From: Cercis canadensis
Lineage: Eukaryota > Streptophyta > Magnoliopsida > Fabales > Fabaceae
Reading direction: 5' to 3'
Assembly (NCBI GenBank): GCA_003255065.1
Contig: QAOA01002181.1
Coordinates: 114,810-178,809 of the forward strand
DNA length: 64,000 nucleotides
Part shown: piece after piece, positions 47,390-60,100 of the stretch
Layout: every line of letters starts with the position of its first letter
Numbering within the stretch: position 1 is the stretch's first letter
Notes under the pieces: generated by a model
What the model was told of the DNA's origin: nothing
What the model saw: the letters and a program-made list of their open reading frames with translations, nothing else
Databases searched by the model: none
Position numbers and translations under genes: made by a program

Positions 47390-50300
47390 TTAGTAGCTGT
47401 TTTGCCATATTTGTTGGGACTGCTTAGACGGTTGGCCGCCTTGAGAACCAACCAGAGATGCTTCCCTAGGATTTTGCGGCTGATGTTCCAGAGAAATCCC
47501 AGTCTGAGAATGGTAATAATTAGGGTACCCAAGAGTTCCAAAATGCTGGGAAGGTTGCTGGCCTTGCCGAAATCCGCCTGGTTGTTGATTCTGTCCCTGA
47601 AAGCTGTAATAGTTGCTGGCTGGGACTGCAGACATTGTTCGCGAGCCAGGTCCATGAACCCACATTGGAGAATTCTCATTCTGGCAGAAGAACAAGCAGA
47701 AACAGCCAATTTGAGTTTCAGATACAAGTAAAATAGCACTAAAAGAAGCTTAGTGATTTGGAGTCTCTCTTATTTTATTCGGCATATAACAGCTTCAGAC
47801 ACAAGTTAAACGTAAAACCGATGAAGGTACAGCATTTTAAGGTGAAAGCTTTCTACCTGCTGCAGAGAAATCATATGATTGTTGTCCTTGTACTGGGAGT
47901 TGATAACGTCATCATAGCCAATGGTTGTGCCAGAAGGGGCAGCAGGTGCATTCAGAGGGAAATTTCCTCCTGGAATGCTGGTTGAACTTCCAAAACCATA
48001 CCCAGATGGAATAGCAGCAGACTGAGGCAAGCTGCTGACAGAAACGCTGTTTTTATATTGAGGAAGAATTGCTGCCAGAGATTGGTGGTATGTGCTATTA
48101 CCAGCAAAAGGCTGCTGAAAAGCTGAAGGCATATATGTATAACTCTGAGGCAAGAATGGATAGCTAATCATATTAGCAAAATGTCCCAAAGGAAGAGTAG
48201 GTTGGGAATAAGGATGCACGGCCAAGTGTTGAGGGAGTGCAGGTCCAGTGGCTACACTTGCACCAGGGAGCGTTTGTGGATTAGGCTGAGGTGTAGAAAT
48301 GCTGCTAGCTCTTAGAGCCTGCACATTCATAGGCAAGTTTGTCAAGTGCCTGAATTCCTAATGCATCCTAAAATTTCCAATTTCTTAAAACATTAAGTTC
48401 ATGATGCAAATATAACATCCAACTCCGAACATGTAATAATTAACACATTTTGGTCACAATATACTCTAAGAAGATATCCTTTAATTTGTGATTATATTCC
48501 AGCACTACAAATTACATGATAAGAACTTCCCAACACCTTTAAAGGCATTGTAAGTATGAAATTACATATACCTTGTGACTGGTACAGTGAAAACACAAAC
48601 AAGTAACATTTATATTTAGTAATAATTCTATGGCTAAGGTGAAACTGATGCAACCTCATTAGATGGGGTTATCAACAACCAGAAATTAATTGAATATCAA
48701 CAGCACTTAATAATTCCAAGTGCGAAAATAATTTTGAACTAAGGAGCATCTTTCTCAATACCCTGTAAACCATAATACTGTGATTTTAGATGATTCAACC
48801 CCTCTAAAATGCTTGTATAGATGAATGTAAATAAGCAAGAAAAGCAGTGCACCTCTGACATGGATATGGTGGGACCACCAATTGAGGAAGGAATGTTGCT
48901 GTATTTTGCAGGCATTGATTGTGTCACAGGGAAGGGTGAATAAGGGATATCATCTCTTGCTGTTTGAACTGTCGAAGCCAACAGTGCACTGGGCAAGGAA
49001 TTTGTATATGCCTGCTAAAATGTCAACGATAAGATTTAGATATAGGTAGCAGAATAGCTGGAAATAGAAGATAAAAGACAGAACTTAAAGCTACAGAAAT
49101 AGATGAAGTGCATTACATTATAGTTCTTTTGATGAAAACTGTATTATAATAAGGGTACAGGAGTAAAATTTTACACTCAGCTCAAATACTTGTGATTAAA
49201 GCTCACTTATTACTACACAGAAATAGAAACAAAATATCCAAGACAAAACATTTATATGCCCAAATTCCCAATTCTGTTATTGGATGTGAATATAAAATTG
49301 CAATAACTTAAGGAATCTGCATGGTTAATCCACTACTCTACCATCAACCAAGTTTCTGGGAGAATATAAGGTTGATTTTTACACTATGGAATACCAAATG
49401 CACAACATCAGCCTTCTCCAAAATTTATTTAACATTACAAGATCTCTAATTATGTCATTTTAGAACCAATTTTATTTTATCAAAGACCCAAAATAACAGT
49501 TGTCCATTATATTACATATCCAAGAATTCATAATTCTATGTATTACCATTACACTTGAGAAGGGAGCAAGGTTCTGCATCTGTGAGCTTGTCTGGGAATG
49601 GGCAAACGTGACATCTGGTTGTTGGGTGTTTTCATAGTTAAACCCATGTGAAGATGAAGGAAACGAATATTGATTCCCCTGAGCAGTCTCAGGGGGTTCA
49701 GGTTTCAACACCTCTGGTTGTGAAACAGAAGGAGGTTCATAAGTCCCAGCACCCACCCCAGTTCTGTGAACTAAATTGCCATCTGAGGTAGTTGGACGAT
49801 GCTCATCCCCATAGTAGTCAAGATTTCTGCAAGAAAACATCTTTGAGGCAACCATATATGACCAGGTAATTACAACAGATTATATTATCCTAAAAGTGGC
49901 GTACCTAGCATCTGAGGGTCCAATTGACGAAACATCTGTTGCTGCAGATGTCTCCTCTATGTTGCTTTTCAATGGCCGAGAAACAAATTGGCCAGATCCG
50001 GAAAAGGCAGTATTTGCATCACATCCAAAACTTCCAAAACTCAGATTCAAGCATTCTGAAGTATGGAGTTGTAGGTGATTTGGAATCACTACAGAGGGGT
50101 TATCCTCCTCTGCTTCTGACCCCTGATCATCATTGTGTAAATTTAGCTGCTCCAAATTTGCAGCCACCGATGAAACACCATCTTCAGCTGAAGGGTAGAA
50201 ATTAAGAATTTTAAGACTTGTGAGACCATAAGCAGGTACATCCTTAATATGCAATAATTAACTTCAAATAACAGTATACCATAACACCTTCCAAATCCAA

Positions 50301-53300
50301 AACTTCCAAACCATTCAAAGTAAGTAGGGGGTCCAAACAAAACAATGTGAGACAAAAAATAGAAATAAAACTTCAGGTTGACTCATCAAAGGGTTATTAC
50401 AAGGATATCTCCTTATGCCTGTTTATGACTAACAACGTTTTTAGACAAATACCTGGATGTATTTTCTTAGCATTGAATATGCAGACAACATGCATCATAA
50501 CATGAAAATTGACGAACTTAACAACACATCCATCAGGCGGTACTAGAACTTTTAATTACAAAGGAGTGCAATACTCCAATTAATACAAGATGCACTCATA
50601 GGTACGGCAGACTCAAGTGTCCAATGCAAAGAAAAATTGAAAACAAAATTGCAGAACAGCCTTAAAATGAAAAGAATCCAGGTCACCTTCATTATTCTCA
50701 AAGGGATGCCTGTGAGACTGGTAGGAATTTATTTCCTTATACAGGTTACCATCAAAAACAGATGCACCTCCAGCATTATCATCTGCTATACTTTTAGCAG
50801 ACATGGAAGCAGATCCAACATTCTCTTCATCCTCAACAGGACTATCTTCAGCTACATGTTCATCTAAATGGGACTTCCACTGCCGATTAGCATCATCCAA
50901 GTTAGATGAGTTTACATGGAGCTCAGAATTTGCATGCAATTCAACAACAGAGGATACACTGACAGCTGCTTGATGCTCAATAGAAGGCCATTCATCATTC
51001 TGAGAAACATCATGGTTAATCTCAAAGCCTTGATCAGTATTTGTCTCTGACACCTTCGAAGCATAACCTTGTAATGAATGCAAATTGTGATGTGACGTTG
51101 GTGGAGGTGCCAAAACATTCTGATGATTACCACTGTGGACGGAAGAGTTAGGCACAGATGCCTTGGCATGTGGTCTACCCATTTTGACAATATCAGCCAT
51201 TGATACTTGACCGGGGATCCCAATCCATGCAGATTGTGATCCGCCATGTTGGGATGAAGACGAGGATATTCCATCACCCATGCCTACTGCATATGTTTTA
51301 TCTTCTGCGGTCACAGAATCACTGTAACAAATTTGAACATACATGACACATGAGAACTGCATCTTATGTATAAATTTTTCAACAAAACATCTTGTCTGCA
51401 GATTAATACTTAAGAGTTTAATGCCCATGTGCTTGCAGGCAAATCAAAGAGAGTTAAAATATTGTGTTACCAAAGATAGACAAAAGAACCAATAGCCATA
51501 ACCAGCCTTGATGGGAATAAAATATATTGGGAATCATAGTGTCCCACCATAGGCTAGAGAAGAAAAAATTATATCAGTAGCAGATACAACTTGCTTTTCT
51601 GTCCATTATATCTGCAAACTGACGGGAGTAAGATATGATGAATTGCCCAGTCCATTCCTTTCCCTGAATCTTATCCTTAAATTAGTTCTAATTTCAATAT
51701 AAGTACACCAATGCCATTTAACCACATAGCAAGCATTTAGAATGGAATAGTAAGACAAAGCAAAAGATTAGTCACATATTTCTGACAAAAACAACCTAGC
51801 AGCATCTTGTTGCATTTAAGTCCTACGAAAATAAAAGAAACCTGTAGGATGGTGGTTGCCTGTTTATGCTATTGCCAACCATACTAGATGAAGATGTAGA
51901 ACCTCCATAACCATGTGTTCCATTTTCCTTCTTGTATACAGGTTTTCCCTGCAGAAGACCAGAATCTGACATCCAAATAAAGGGAGAAAATTGAAAAGAT
52001 TAATGGCAGATGAAGTACACTTTTTAAGTTTATAGCAATATTAAACTAAAAGCAAGTACAACTCAAGTAAGAAAAAAAAAAAAGCACCCATGATCCACAT
52101 ACCACCACTATTGAATTGATTGGCACCACCACGTCCAGCATAACGGTCTGTACCAACCCTAGCACCCCGACTAGATGTGTTATTTGTACCACGAGGTCTG
52201 GAATCTGTTGTATCCTTATTCTGAATCGAAACAGGTGTAAAAAAAAAAAAAAAGGGACAGCAAAATCATAAGAAATGCTAAAAAAAAATGGTGAAAAAGT
52301 AGAAGCATATTGGTAATCTAACGTAACTCCTCATATACATCTGCAAAAGAAATAAGCATATAAAATAACCTATTGGCAATCGTATGCTACACTTAATAAT
52401 GCTGCACCTGAAAAGACAAATGACCTAAAAACCATTTACCTTTTTTCCCCTATATTTTACTCATAAACCCAGGCACATACACATGCCAAAAGCGTTATAA
52501 ATTAAATGGAATAGAGACACAAACCATGCCGGCAATATGCCCCAAAGTTAGTGGTGGAACATACTCAAAATAGAAAAAACATAATTGATCATAAAACATA
52601 AATTAAATCCGAATAGTGCAAATAAGATGTACATTTCCCGCATAAACACACCTCTTTTTTCTTATCTCGTTTGCTCTTCACCTCATGAAAAGGATCTACA
52701 AAATTAATAAACTAAAGATTAGATATAAATTTGAAAATCCAACTATTGTATGCATGTGTCATCACATCATCCTTCTGACTACTAGAGATCTCCACGAATA
52801 ATGATTCACAATCATTGCGATGACAAGGATACCTAGTGGACATCTATGACAACATGAGGCCAGAGAAGCTCTAATTGTTCAATAGTTATTGTGCCCGAGT
52901 GGCAGCACCGATTCCATTGATCATACTAGTAAAATAAAATTGAAAAATGTCTTTGCTACAACTAAGAGAGAGAAGCTTAAAAGTAAAAACAGAAACATTT
53001 AACCAAGACAGAACGTATAGGAACAGAAATTGAAAGTTGCAAAGAACGAGAAGGAGAGCAGCAAAGCAAGTAACTTAAAAAGACTAATTCTTCAAGATAT
53101 GCAACCAAGAATAAAAGAAAGATTTTTCCTCTTCTCCAAAGCACCCAATTACGAGAATTTACAAGTTCAAGTAGAAAAGGATACAAATGAACAGATTTGG
53201 CAAGACTACCCATTCCAGTATCCACCCATGCGAATAGAAAAAAAAAATCATATCATGTAAACTTGAACTTCAGGAAGNAAAAAAAAAAAAAAAAAAAAAA

Positions 53301-53767
53301 AGTAAACTTTCTTAAACTCCTTGAATTCAGAATCAAATTAAAAGTAATCGTAGTTAAAATTCAGTCAAGTGGGTCTCATACAAAAGTTACACCAAGTCCA
53401 AAACAAAGTTTTTCATCACCCAGAAACCAAAACAACACAAGAAATACAAAAAAAAAAAATGCTAAGCGGCAAAATAAGAAGTTAACCCCAAAATAGAAAA
53501 TTATCTGCAAACGATAGAACAACATAGAAAGAGAGAGTGAGTATGAATCTTTGACAAGACAGAACCTTGGGAGAGGAGGCGACTAACAGCTTCGTTGGGG
53601 TCCATGTTACACTCTTTAAGCATAGCATAGATCTCATGCTCAGGGAAATTATTGACAATCTCCTTCAAGCTCTGAACCATCTTCCTCGACGCCGCCGGAA
53701 TCCCAGATAACCCATTATTGCCCTTGCCATTGTTGCCTCCGCCGCCACCTCCCCCTTTCCCACTCAT
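47390..53767 (-). CDS. GBF-interacting protein 1-like (GIP1 family)
   Basis: Ten exons (53767-53566, 52695-52652, 52220-52103, 51965-51842, 51321-50687, 50187-49905, 49826-49547, 49011 to about 48854, 48357-47857, 47680-47390) give about 878 aa in one frame. Residues about 20-68 form the GIP1 N-terminal UBA-like domain (DUF1296): IPAASRKMVQSLKEIVNNF and CNMDPNEAVSRLLSQ. The middle is acidic and serine-rich. The C-terminal third is Q/P/S-rich, with family hallmarks HPYSQPTLPLGHFANMISYP, YHQSLAAILPQYKNS, WVHGPGSRTMSAVPAS and the terminal QIWQNSY. Arabidopsis GIP1 binds G-box bZIP factors and stimulates their DNA binding, so a nuclear co-regulator role is inferred. The frame is open upstream without an ATG, so 53767 is the start. 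Confidence 0.92.
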
Positions 53768-54900
53768 CCTCTCCGCTCCTACCTCCTCCACCCCCTCTCC
53801 CTTTCTCGGTTTCTGTGACCAAACCCAGATCTGCGAACGCCCCCAGAGGGCTCGCGAACTTGATTGCTTGCTAGGGTTCCGCCGCGCGAAGAAGAAGAAG
53901 AAGACGACGAAAGATATCTAAGCTCTCTTCTTTCTGTCTCTGTCGCTCTCTCTCGCTTTGCACCGAAAACCCCTTCTTACTCTCTCTCCCTCCTTTTCTC
54001 TCTGTGCGTGCAAATTTTTTAATGTTTTTAGTTTCCTGGAAATAACCATTATTTTGTTAAAGCTGTTACTTCCTTTTATCTTTAAAGTTTAAAGTTTAAA
54101 CCCTCCATTTTCTCTCTTTTTTAACACACGCAAGCAAAATCCAATTTTTTTAGAGAAAAACTATAACAAAATGTATATTAATTTTATTGAGTATACAAAT
54201 ATAATTCCATTTTTTTATTTGTTTATCTATATGCTGCCTTGCACCAATATATTTAATTTATCCATAAAAAATTTTAATTTATTTATTCCTTTTATTGGTA
54301 AGGGGAAAATCTTCATAAATAGTTTACCTTTGGACAAGTTCATTTTACCTTCTCAAACAATCAACCATATACTCCACACTATCATTATTATCATATTAAA
54401 TTGATTAGATTTCCCATGATTATTGAGATTTTTCAATCAATTGCCAATTAATTTATCAATCAACCAATGGGTTTTCAAGCACAAAGATTATTGTCTATTT
54501 TAATATGGATTATCTTAATAGTGATTCTTGCAAAGCATAGTCATTTTCAGCAATTAAATACTTGATATAGACTTTAGGTAGCAAGATTAATGTATGGGAA
54601 AGAAAATAAACCATAAATACGGAAACATGGATTTAAAAATTCATATTAATGAAATGACTGAAAAATACATTTTAACTTCTTATTATTTTTTTCTTTGCTA
54701 AATGCAAATAGATACCTTTAGAAATTATTATTATTATTATTATTGAATGAATTAAAAAAAGAAAATTGTTATTTTTAAGGTAAAGAAAAGTAGTCCCATG
54801 AATTATAATTATTATCTTTTTGAATTTTTTGGTTAAACACAAAATTTACAAATCTTTAGAATGATTTTAATATCACTCAATTATAAAGACAGTTGTTAAA
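53768..54900. other. GIP1 leader and spacer
   Basis: A CT-rich tract at about 53920-54010 probably contains the GIP1 promoter and leader (minus strand). An (ATT)n microsatellite lies at about 54725-54744. No coding region is recognised. Confidence 0.4.
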
Positions 54901-54970
54901 CTAAATGAACTTNTTTTAATATCACTCAATTATAAACTATTTGGGACAGTTGTTAAACTAAATGAACTTG
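54865..54970. repeat. ~50-bp direct duplication around an n (assembly join)
   Basis: TTTTAATATCACTCAATTAT through GACAGTTGTTAAACTAAATG occurs on both sides of the n at 54913. The right copy carries about 9 extra bases, so these are probably two haplotypes. Confidence 0.85.
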
Positions 54971-55649
54971 AAGGGATGGACAAAATTTTATAATACTGAT
55001 ATACTTGTTGGTTTAAATTCTTTATTGATATGTTTAATGAAAATATAGAACGTTCATGTTGCCAATAAATATATTCAAGTGTAATACGTGTCATACAGGT
55101 TTCACTATCATGGAGTTTTTCCAAAAGAAAATTGATATATATATAATGACAAAGAGATGTGGATAAGGTGGGGTATAAATAAATATAATTATTTGTAATA
55201 TGATTTAAATTTTGAAAGAAGTTTAGTATTTTTGTCAGTGTTAGGAATGTAGAGGTTTAAAATAGTGAGTCCACAACAATATACAATGTAATGTGTATAT
55301 ATAAGTTATAAAGATATTATTAAATAATATGATAATAATTGGTGTTTATTCTAAATAACATATAGCGTATACTTGTTATTTTTCTCTTACTCAAAGTGAT
55401 TTTGTATATGTCAAGTCATTAGATATGAGAAATTTTTTTTTTATACAAAAGAGAATGAAGGAAAAAAAAATTAAAATCTACTAAACATAATTCTCATTTT
55501 ATTTGCCGGTATAACAGCTGATAGTTTTGTAGGAGTAGAATTCCAAATTTTTATCTCTCTCATATCTTGAGCTCCATTTTTAGCGATTAAATTAATCTGC
55601 CCATTGATTAGTTTCTTTCCATATGCCACTCTCTTCTCAACATGGTTCA

Positions 55650-55990
55650 AATATCATGCACTAGCGTTGCATACCCATGGAAATGAGGGTGTTCTCTCTG
55701 AACAAGTCTTATACTTTCCATGGAGTCACTCTTAAGCCAAACTCTTGTGTAGCCATGAATGAGTCCAAGCAAGTTGAAGGCCACAGTGCATAACTTGAAG
55801 CTCTGCAAACGAATTGTATGCTTCCCTAACCAACAGGAGAAACCCATAATCCAAAAGTCTTGGTCATTTCTCATGCATCCACCGTACCTAGCAGTTCCAA
55901 GATTGCCAAAGGAGCTCTCATCTAACATTAAGAGCAATAGTGCCTGAAAGAGGTTTATTCCAACAAAGATCAAATGCTTGATTCCACACT
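55650..55990 (-). pseudogene. LINE-type RNase H (RVT_3) remnant
   Basis: The minus-strand frame reads LDESSFGNLGTARYGGCMRN then DQDFWIMGFSCWLGKHTI and ends with VWLKSDSMESIRLVQREHPH. This matches the plant RVT_3 RNase H-like domain found at the C-terminus of non-LTR retroelements (DGS...G.AG.GG..RN..G.W..GF, then ESDS..V..L). The order is kept, but the middle is degraded and there is no reverse transcriptase upstream. It may descend from the same class of LINE as the fragment at 549. Confidence 0.65.
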
Positions 55991-57190
55991 ATAGCAGAGC
56001 TAGAGATCTGCATTAATATGAAGAGTGAAGTCTCTATTCTCTCCTACCAGCACCTAGCTCTCGAACTCCACTACAGAGCATTCAAGAAACCTTGAGCAGT
56101 ATGTGATTTATTTTTAAAGTGATCTATCTATTTATAGGAGATCATAAGTTTAGACAATATTCAGAGTATCAGACTAGATTGGTTGGTCGGACCTATTCAA
56201 CCCTTGAACTAGACCTTATACCACTTCAGTTCACCTTTGAAAACCACTATAGCCAAAAACCGTTTGGAAACCCAAGAACTAGGCGGTTTTTGGCCAAAGT
56301 AGTGGTTTGTGGGTAACTCTATAGAAATAGGTTTCTGGGAAAAGAAAAGTTGGATACCAAAAGAGGGGAATGGCCTTTATCTATTCATATACAAGTTCTC
56401 CAGATGTCATGTTAGACTAATTTTAGAATAATATAATTGACATGTAATATTATTTGGTGTTATAAATGAGATTTTAGAAAGTTATTACGTGTAGTCTAAT
56501 AATAAGTATCTATATTAGAAAGTTATTAGGTGTAGTCTGATAATAAATATCTATATTATAAAGTCATTAAATATCATCTAATGATAAAAGATTGAATAAT
56601 TTGTAGAGGGTTAAGATTTTAAAGTAATGTTTCTACACAATAGTATAGTTACACTCATTAAAATCTTTTTTGCATGACTTGATTTTTCAAACTTAATAGT
56701 ATAATACAATGTGAAAATTAACTAGTGTGCAATAAAATTTCTTTAAATTTAACTAAGGTAAGTTAGTGTTCCACAGCAAATAATGTATGAGTTATGTTAT
56801 TTATATACCAAAATTTTATATTATATTTATCAACCATCTTACAATTTTAATTAGACTCACTTAAAACTATTTTTGAATTGGTAGTATGAAATTGTAGTAT
56901 ATAAATAACATTTCTCATAACTATGAAAGAATAGTATGTAACAAATTTTAAATGCTCACTAACAAGTAATTAGGAATTACCCGCAAGAAACTACTCTTCC
57001 ACTCCACGTTATGAGTATTTTAGCCGTTGATTCTCTCATTTATTTACATCTCCGCATGACAAGTCGCCACGTAACATTTTTTTTCTCCTCATTTTATCAA
57101 GAACAACGGAAGAGAATATATAATATACCATATCATCACTCATCACTAATCACTCATCACCAGCAGCAGCGCCAAAAGGCTCTGCAGAAG
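55991..57190. other. CtpA upstream spacer
   Basis: It is AT-rich and includes the 41-bp tandem repeats at 56476. The last 180 bp keep the CtpA frame open from an upstream ATG at 57011 but look like leader sequence. Confidence 0.35.
56476..56590. repeat. 41-bp tandem repeat, about 2.8 units
   Basis: Units begin at 56476, 56517 and 56558 and share AAAGTTATTA, TGTAGTCT and AATAAATATCTATATT, with the third truncated and diverged. A related phrase, AAGTTATTAGGTGTGGTCTG, occurs once at about 17312, so the unit comes from a dispersed element. Confidence 0.75.
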
Positions 57191-60100
57191 ATGAGTGCCT
57201 GGCTCACACTCCCACCACCCTCACGAACCGCAAGACCCCAACTTTTCTGCAATTCCAGAGTCAATTCCACCACTTGGGTCGAGAAGACTCTGGCTGGAGC
57301 TCTTTCTGGTGCTCTCTCCTTTGGACTCCTGGTCTCTTTGCCTTCTGCCATTGCCCTTGAATCCCCTTCAATTCAAACTCCACTTTCTCCTTCTCAAGTT
57401 TGTCGCGATGTTGAGCAAGAAGAGAGGGTTGATACAGGCCCAGAAGTGGTGACTAATGAGGGAATTGTTGAAGAAGCTTGGCAGATTGTCAATGATAGTT
57501 TTCTTGATACAGGTCGCCGTCACTGGTCGCAAGAGGCTTGGCAGGTAACTCCCATTACATCAAATTTCTTCAGCATTTGACGATTACCCAGTTGTTGTTT
57601 GTTCCTGGTGTAACTTGTTACCCGCTTTCAAAAAAATTACTTTTTTTTTTTGGTATGTTTGGTTATTTAGTGGAAGTTTGGTTTTGGATTACCTCTTTAT
57701 TATGCCAACCAAGTTTGGGGACTTGGTGGGTTTGTCCTTTGAACTCTTTTATATTGGAATACCTGGTATTTGATGATGGTTGATACTAATAGCATTTCAT
57801 GCTTTCAGCAAAAGAAGGAAGATATTTTAAGCAATTCTATTCAGACAAGATCAAAGGCTCACCAGATAATCAGACGAATGTTGGCCAGTTTGGGTGATCC
57901 TTATACGCGGTTTCTTCGTCCTGAGGAGGTAAATTATTATTCAATTTTCCTGTGGAGGATATGCTTCTTTTTTTGTTGGTAGGCACCAGCCACATGGCTT
58001 GAATTTGTAATGATTGCGGGCTTTACTATATGATGTCGAAGATTTATTCTAAAGGGATTGACTTTTCCAATACGAACACATTTCATTATGATATACTTTG
58101 TTATCTCATTCCTTTAGGAGTGAGAATGATGTGGTAAAAACCAGGAAGAAAGATGTGTATTTCCACAAATACAAAACTTGGTATAGTTGGAGGGTTACAA
58201 CTGGATAATCTATTGCCATGAAGTAATATAATATGCATGCGAAATGATGAATATAACTTATATATTGTATAATTCTTTAAACATGACCAATCCTCTGTTT
58301 GTGTTCCTAGTGAATTTTCTGAGTCATTTAGTACATATGTTATCTTTCTTTACCATACCTGTTAGTATAATGCTTTCAGAATGCATTTCAAAGGGGATTT
58401 TACTCTTCCCCTCATCATCATTTCCAATTAGTGCTGCATAAAAAAGCATGGTCGGATGATATTTAGAGAATTATAATCAAAGGAGACTTTCTTCTATTTC
58501 AAAGAAATACTCATGCCTTATGAAGCTGTCACTAAATTAGTATGCAAGATGGTTTAGGACTGCATCTTATGTCTTATGAGACTTTCTTCTTTTTTATCTT
58601 TATGTTTACAGGCTATCATTTCTATTGAGACACTGCTCTATGTTGTGCTTATAATTGATAATGCCCCGTACATATACCTGCATTCTCTACCTACTCGCTT
58701 CTTATGTTTCTTATGTAATGGCATATGAACTTTTTCCCTTATTGAAAGTTCTCCAAGATGGCGAGGTATGACATGACTGGTATTGGAATAAACCTTAGGG
58801 AAGTTCCAGATGAAAATGGTGACACCAAAATGAAGGTCCTTGGAATCATATTGGATGGCCCTGCTCATTCTGCTGGTGTGAGACAGGTAGGCAAAGCTGA
58901 CTCTAGAGATTGAATTTGATGAAGTCTTCTCTCTCTCTCTCTTATTTTAATCGAGATCTTGTAGATTTATGCAAATTTCTTTATATTGTCTAATTTGGTC
59001 AGTTTTATGCTTCTCCATCTGGTGTTAGATGTTCATGGTATCTTATGGTAGTTAGGTTTGGTGATATGGTCTGAAGCACATAATTTTGTGAAATTACAAA
59101 AATGGTGAACCATGGTAACTATGGCGTGCTTTTGTGCATGATTTGGGGCTTATTGACCTGTTCTACATGCATGTAAATGTAATAGATAATTTCTTTTCTT
59201 ATGTATTATTTAGTTTTCATGATCAATTAAAATATGTGGTTCACACAAACATGCAATGGCAGCAGTTACAACATACATAAAAATGGTCTGTGATACTTAG
59301 CAAGAAAAAAAAAAGATGGTATCTGGTAATGCTATATAAGCCATCATGGGAGCAATGGTGCAACAATGATGCTGCAAGCACTCCCTACTTTCAATTTATT
59401 TTATTTTAGTCTTTGAAGACAAATGCATGAAATGGATTATGCTATGTATTATATTGCTACAGAAGCAATTTCTTATGCATCTTTACTTCTTTGGACCAAT
59501 TATAATATAGTTCCCTTTATTTGCCTGAGCATTTGAAGCCAGTATACTGCTAGGTGAAAATAGTTGAACAATTTGGTTTGCCCTTTTCACTATTTGGAAC
59601 AGGCTGTTTCCCCATTCTTTATCATTTATGAGGATCAATTGTTTCTTTCTTTTGTTTAATTTATCTGGATTCTGGAATGATCAAATGTCGAGTGTGTACA
59701 AAGAAATGATGTATATAATAGGTTTCTGTTCAATCATTTTTCTTTTATAGGGGGATGAAGTCATAGCTGTGAATGGAGAGGGGGTACGGGGGAAATCGGC
59801 ATTTGAAGTGTCATCTTTATTGCAAGGTCCTAATGAAACATTTGTGACTATCCAGGTTGTGAATTGCGACTCCAAGTTAGTTTAGTTTGTTCTTCTAGCC
59901 CTTTTGGCATTTGTTATGATGTTGAAGTCTAAAACTACTACTGCTCCTATCAGGTCAAGCATGGCAACTGTGGGCCTGTTGAATCAATAGAAGTCCAGCG
60001 GCAGCTTATTGCTCGAACACCAGTCTTTTATCGGTTGGAACAGACAGACGATGGTGCTACCTCTGTTGGATACATACGCCTCAAGGAGTTCAATGCATTG

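Noticed and set aside
47086..47427. ORFs through the A-rich tract at 47100-47200
   Set aside because: They run through homopolymers and across an n join with duplicated flanks. Peptides are low in complexity.
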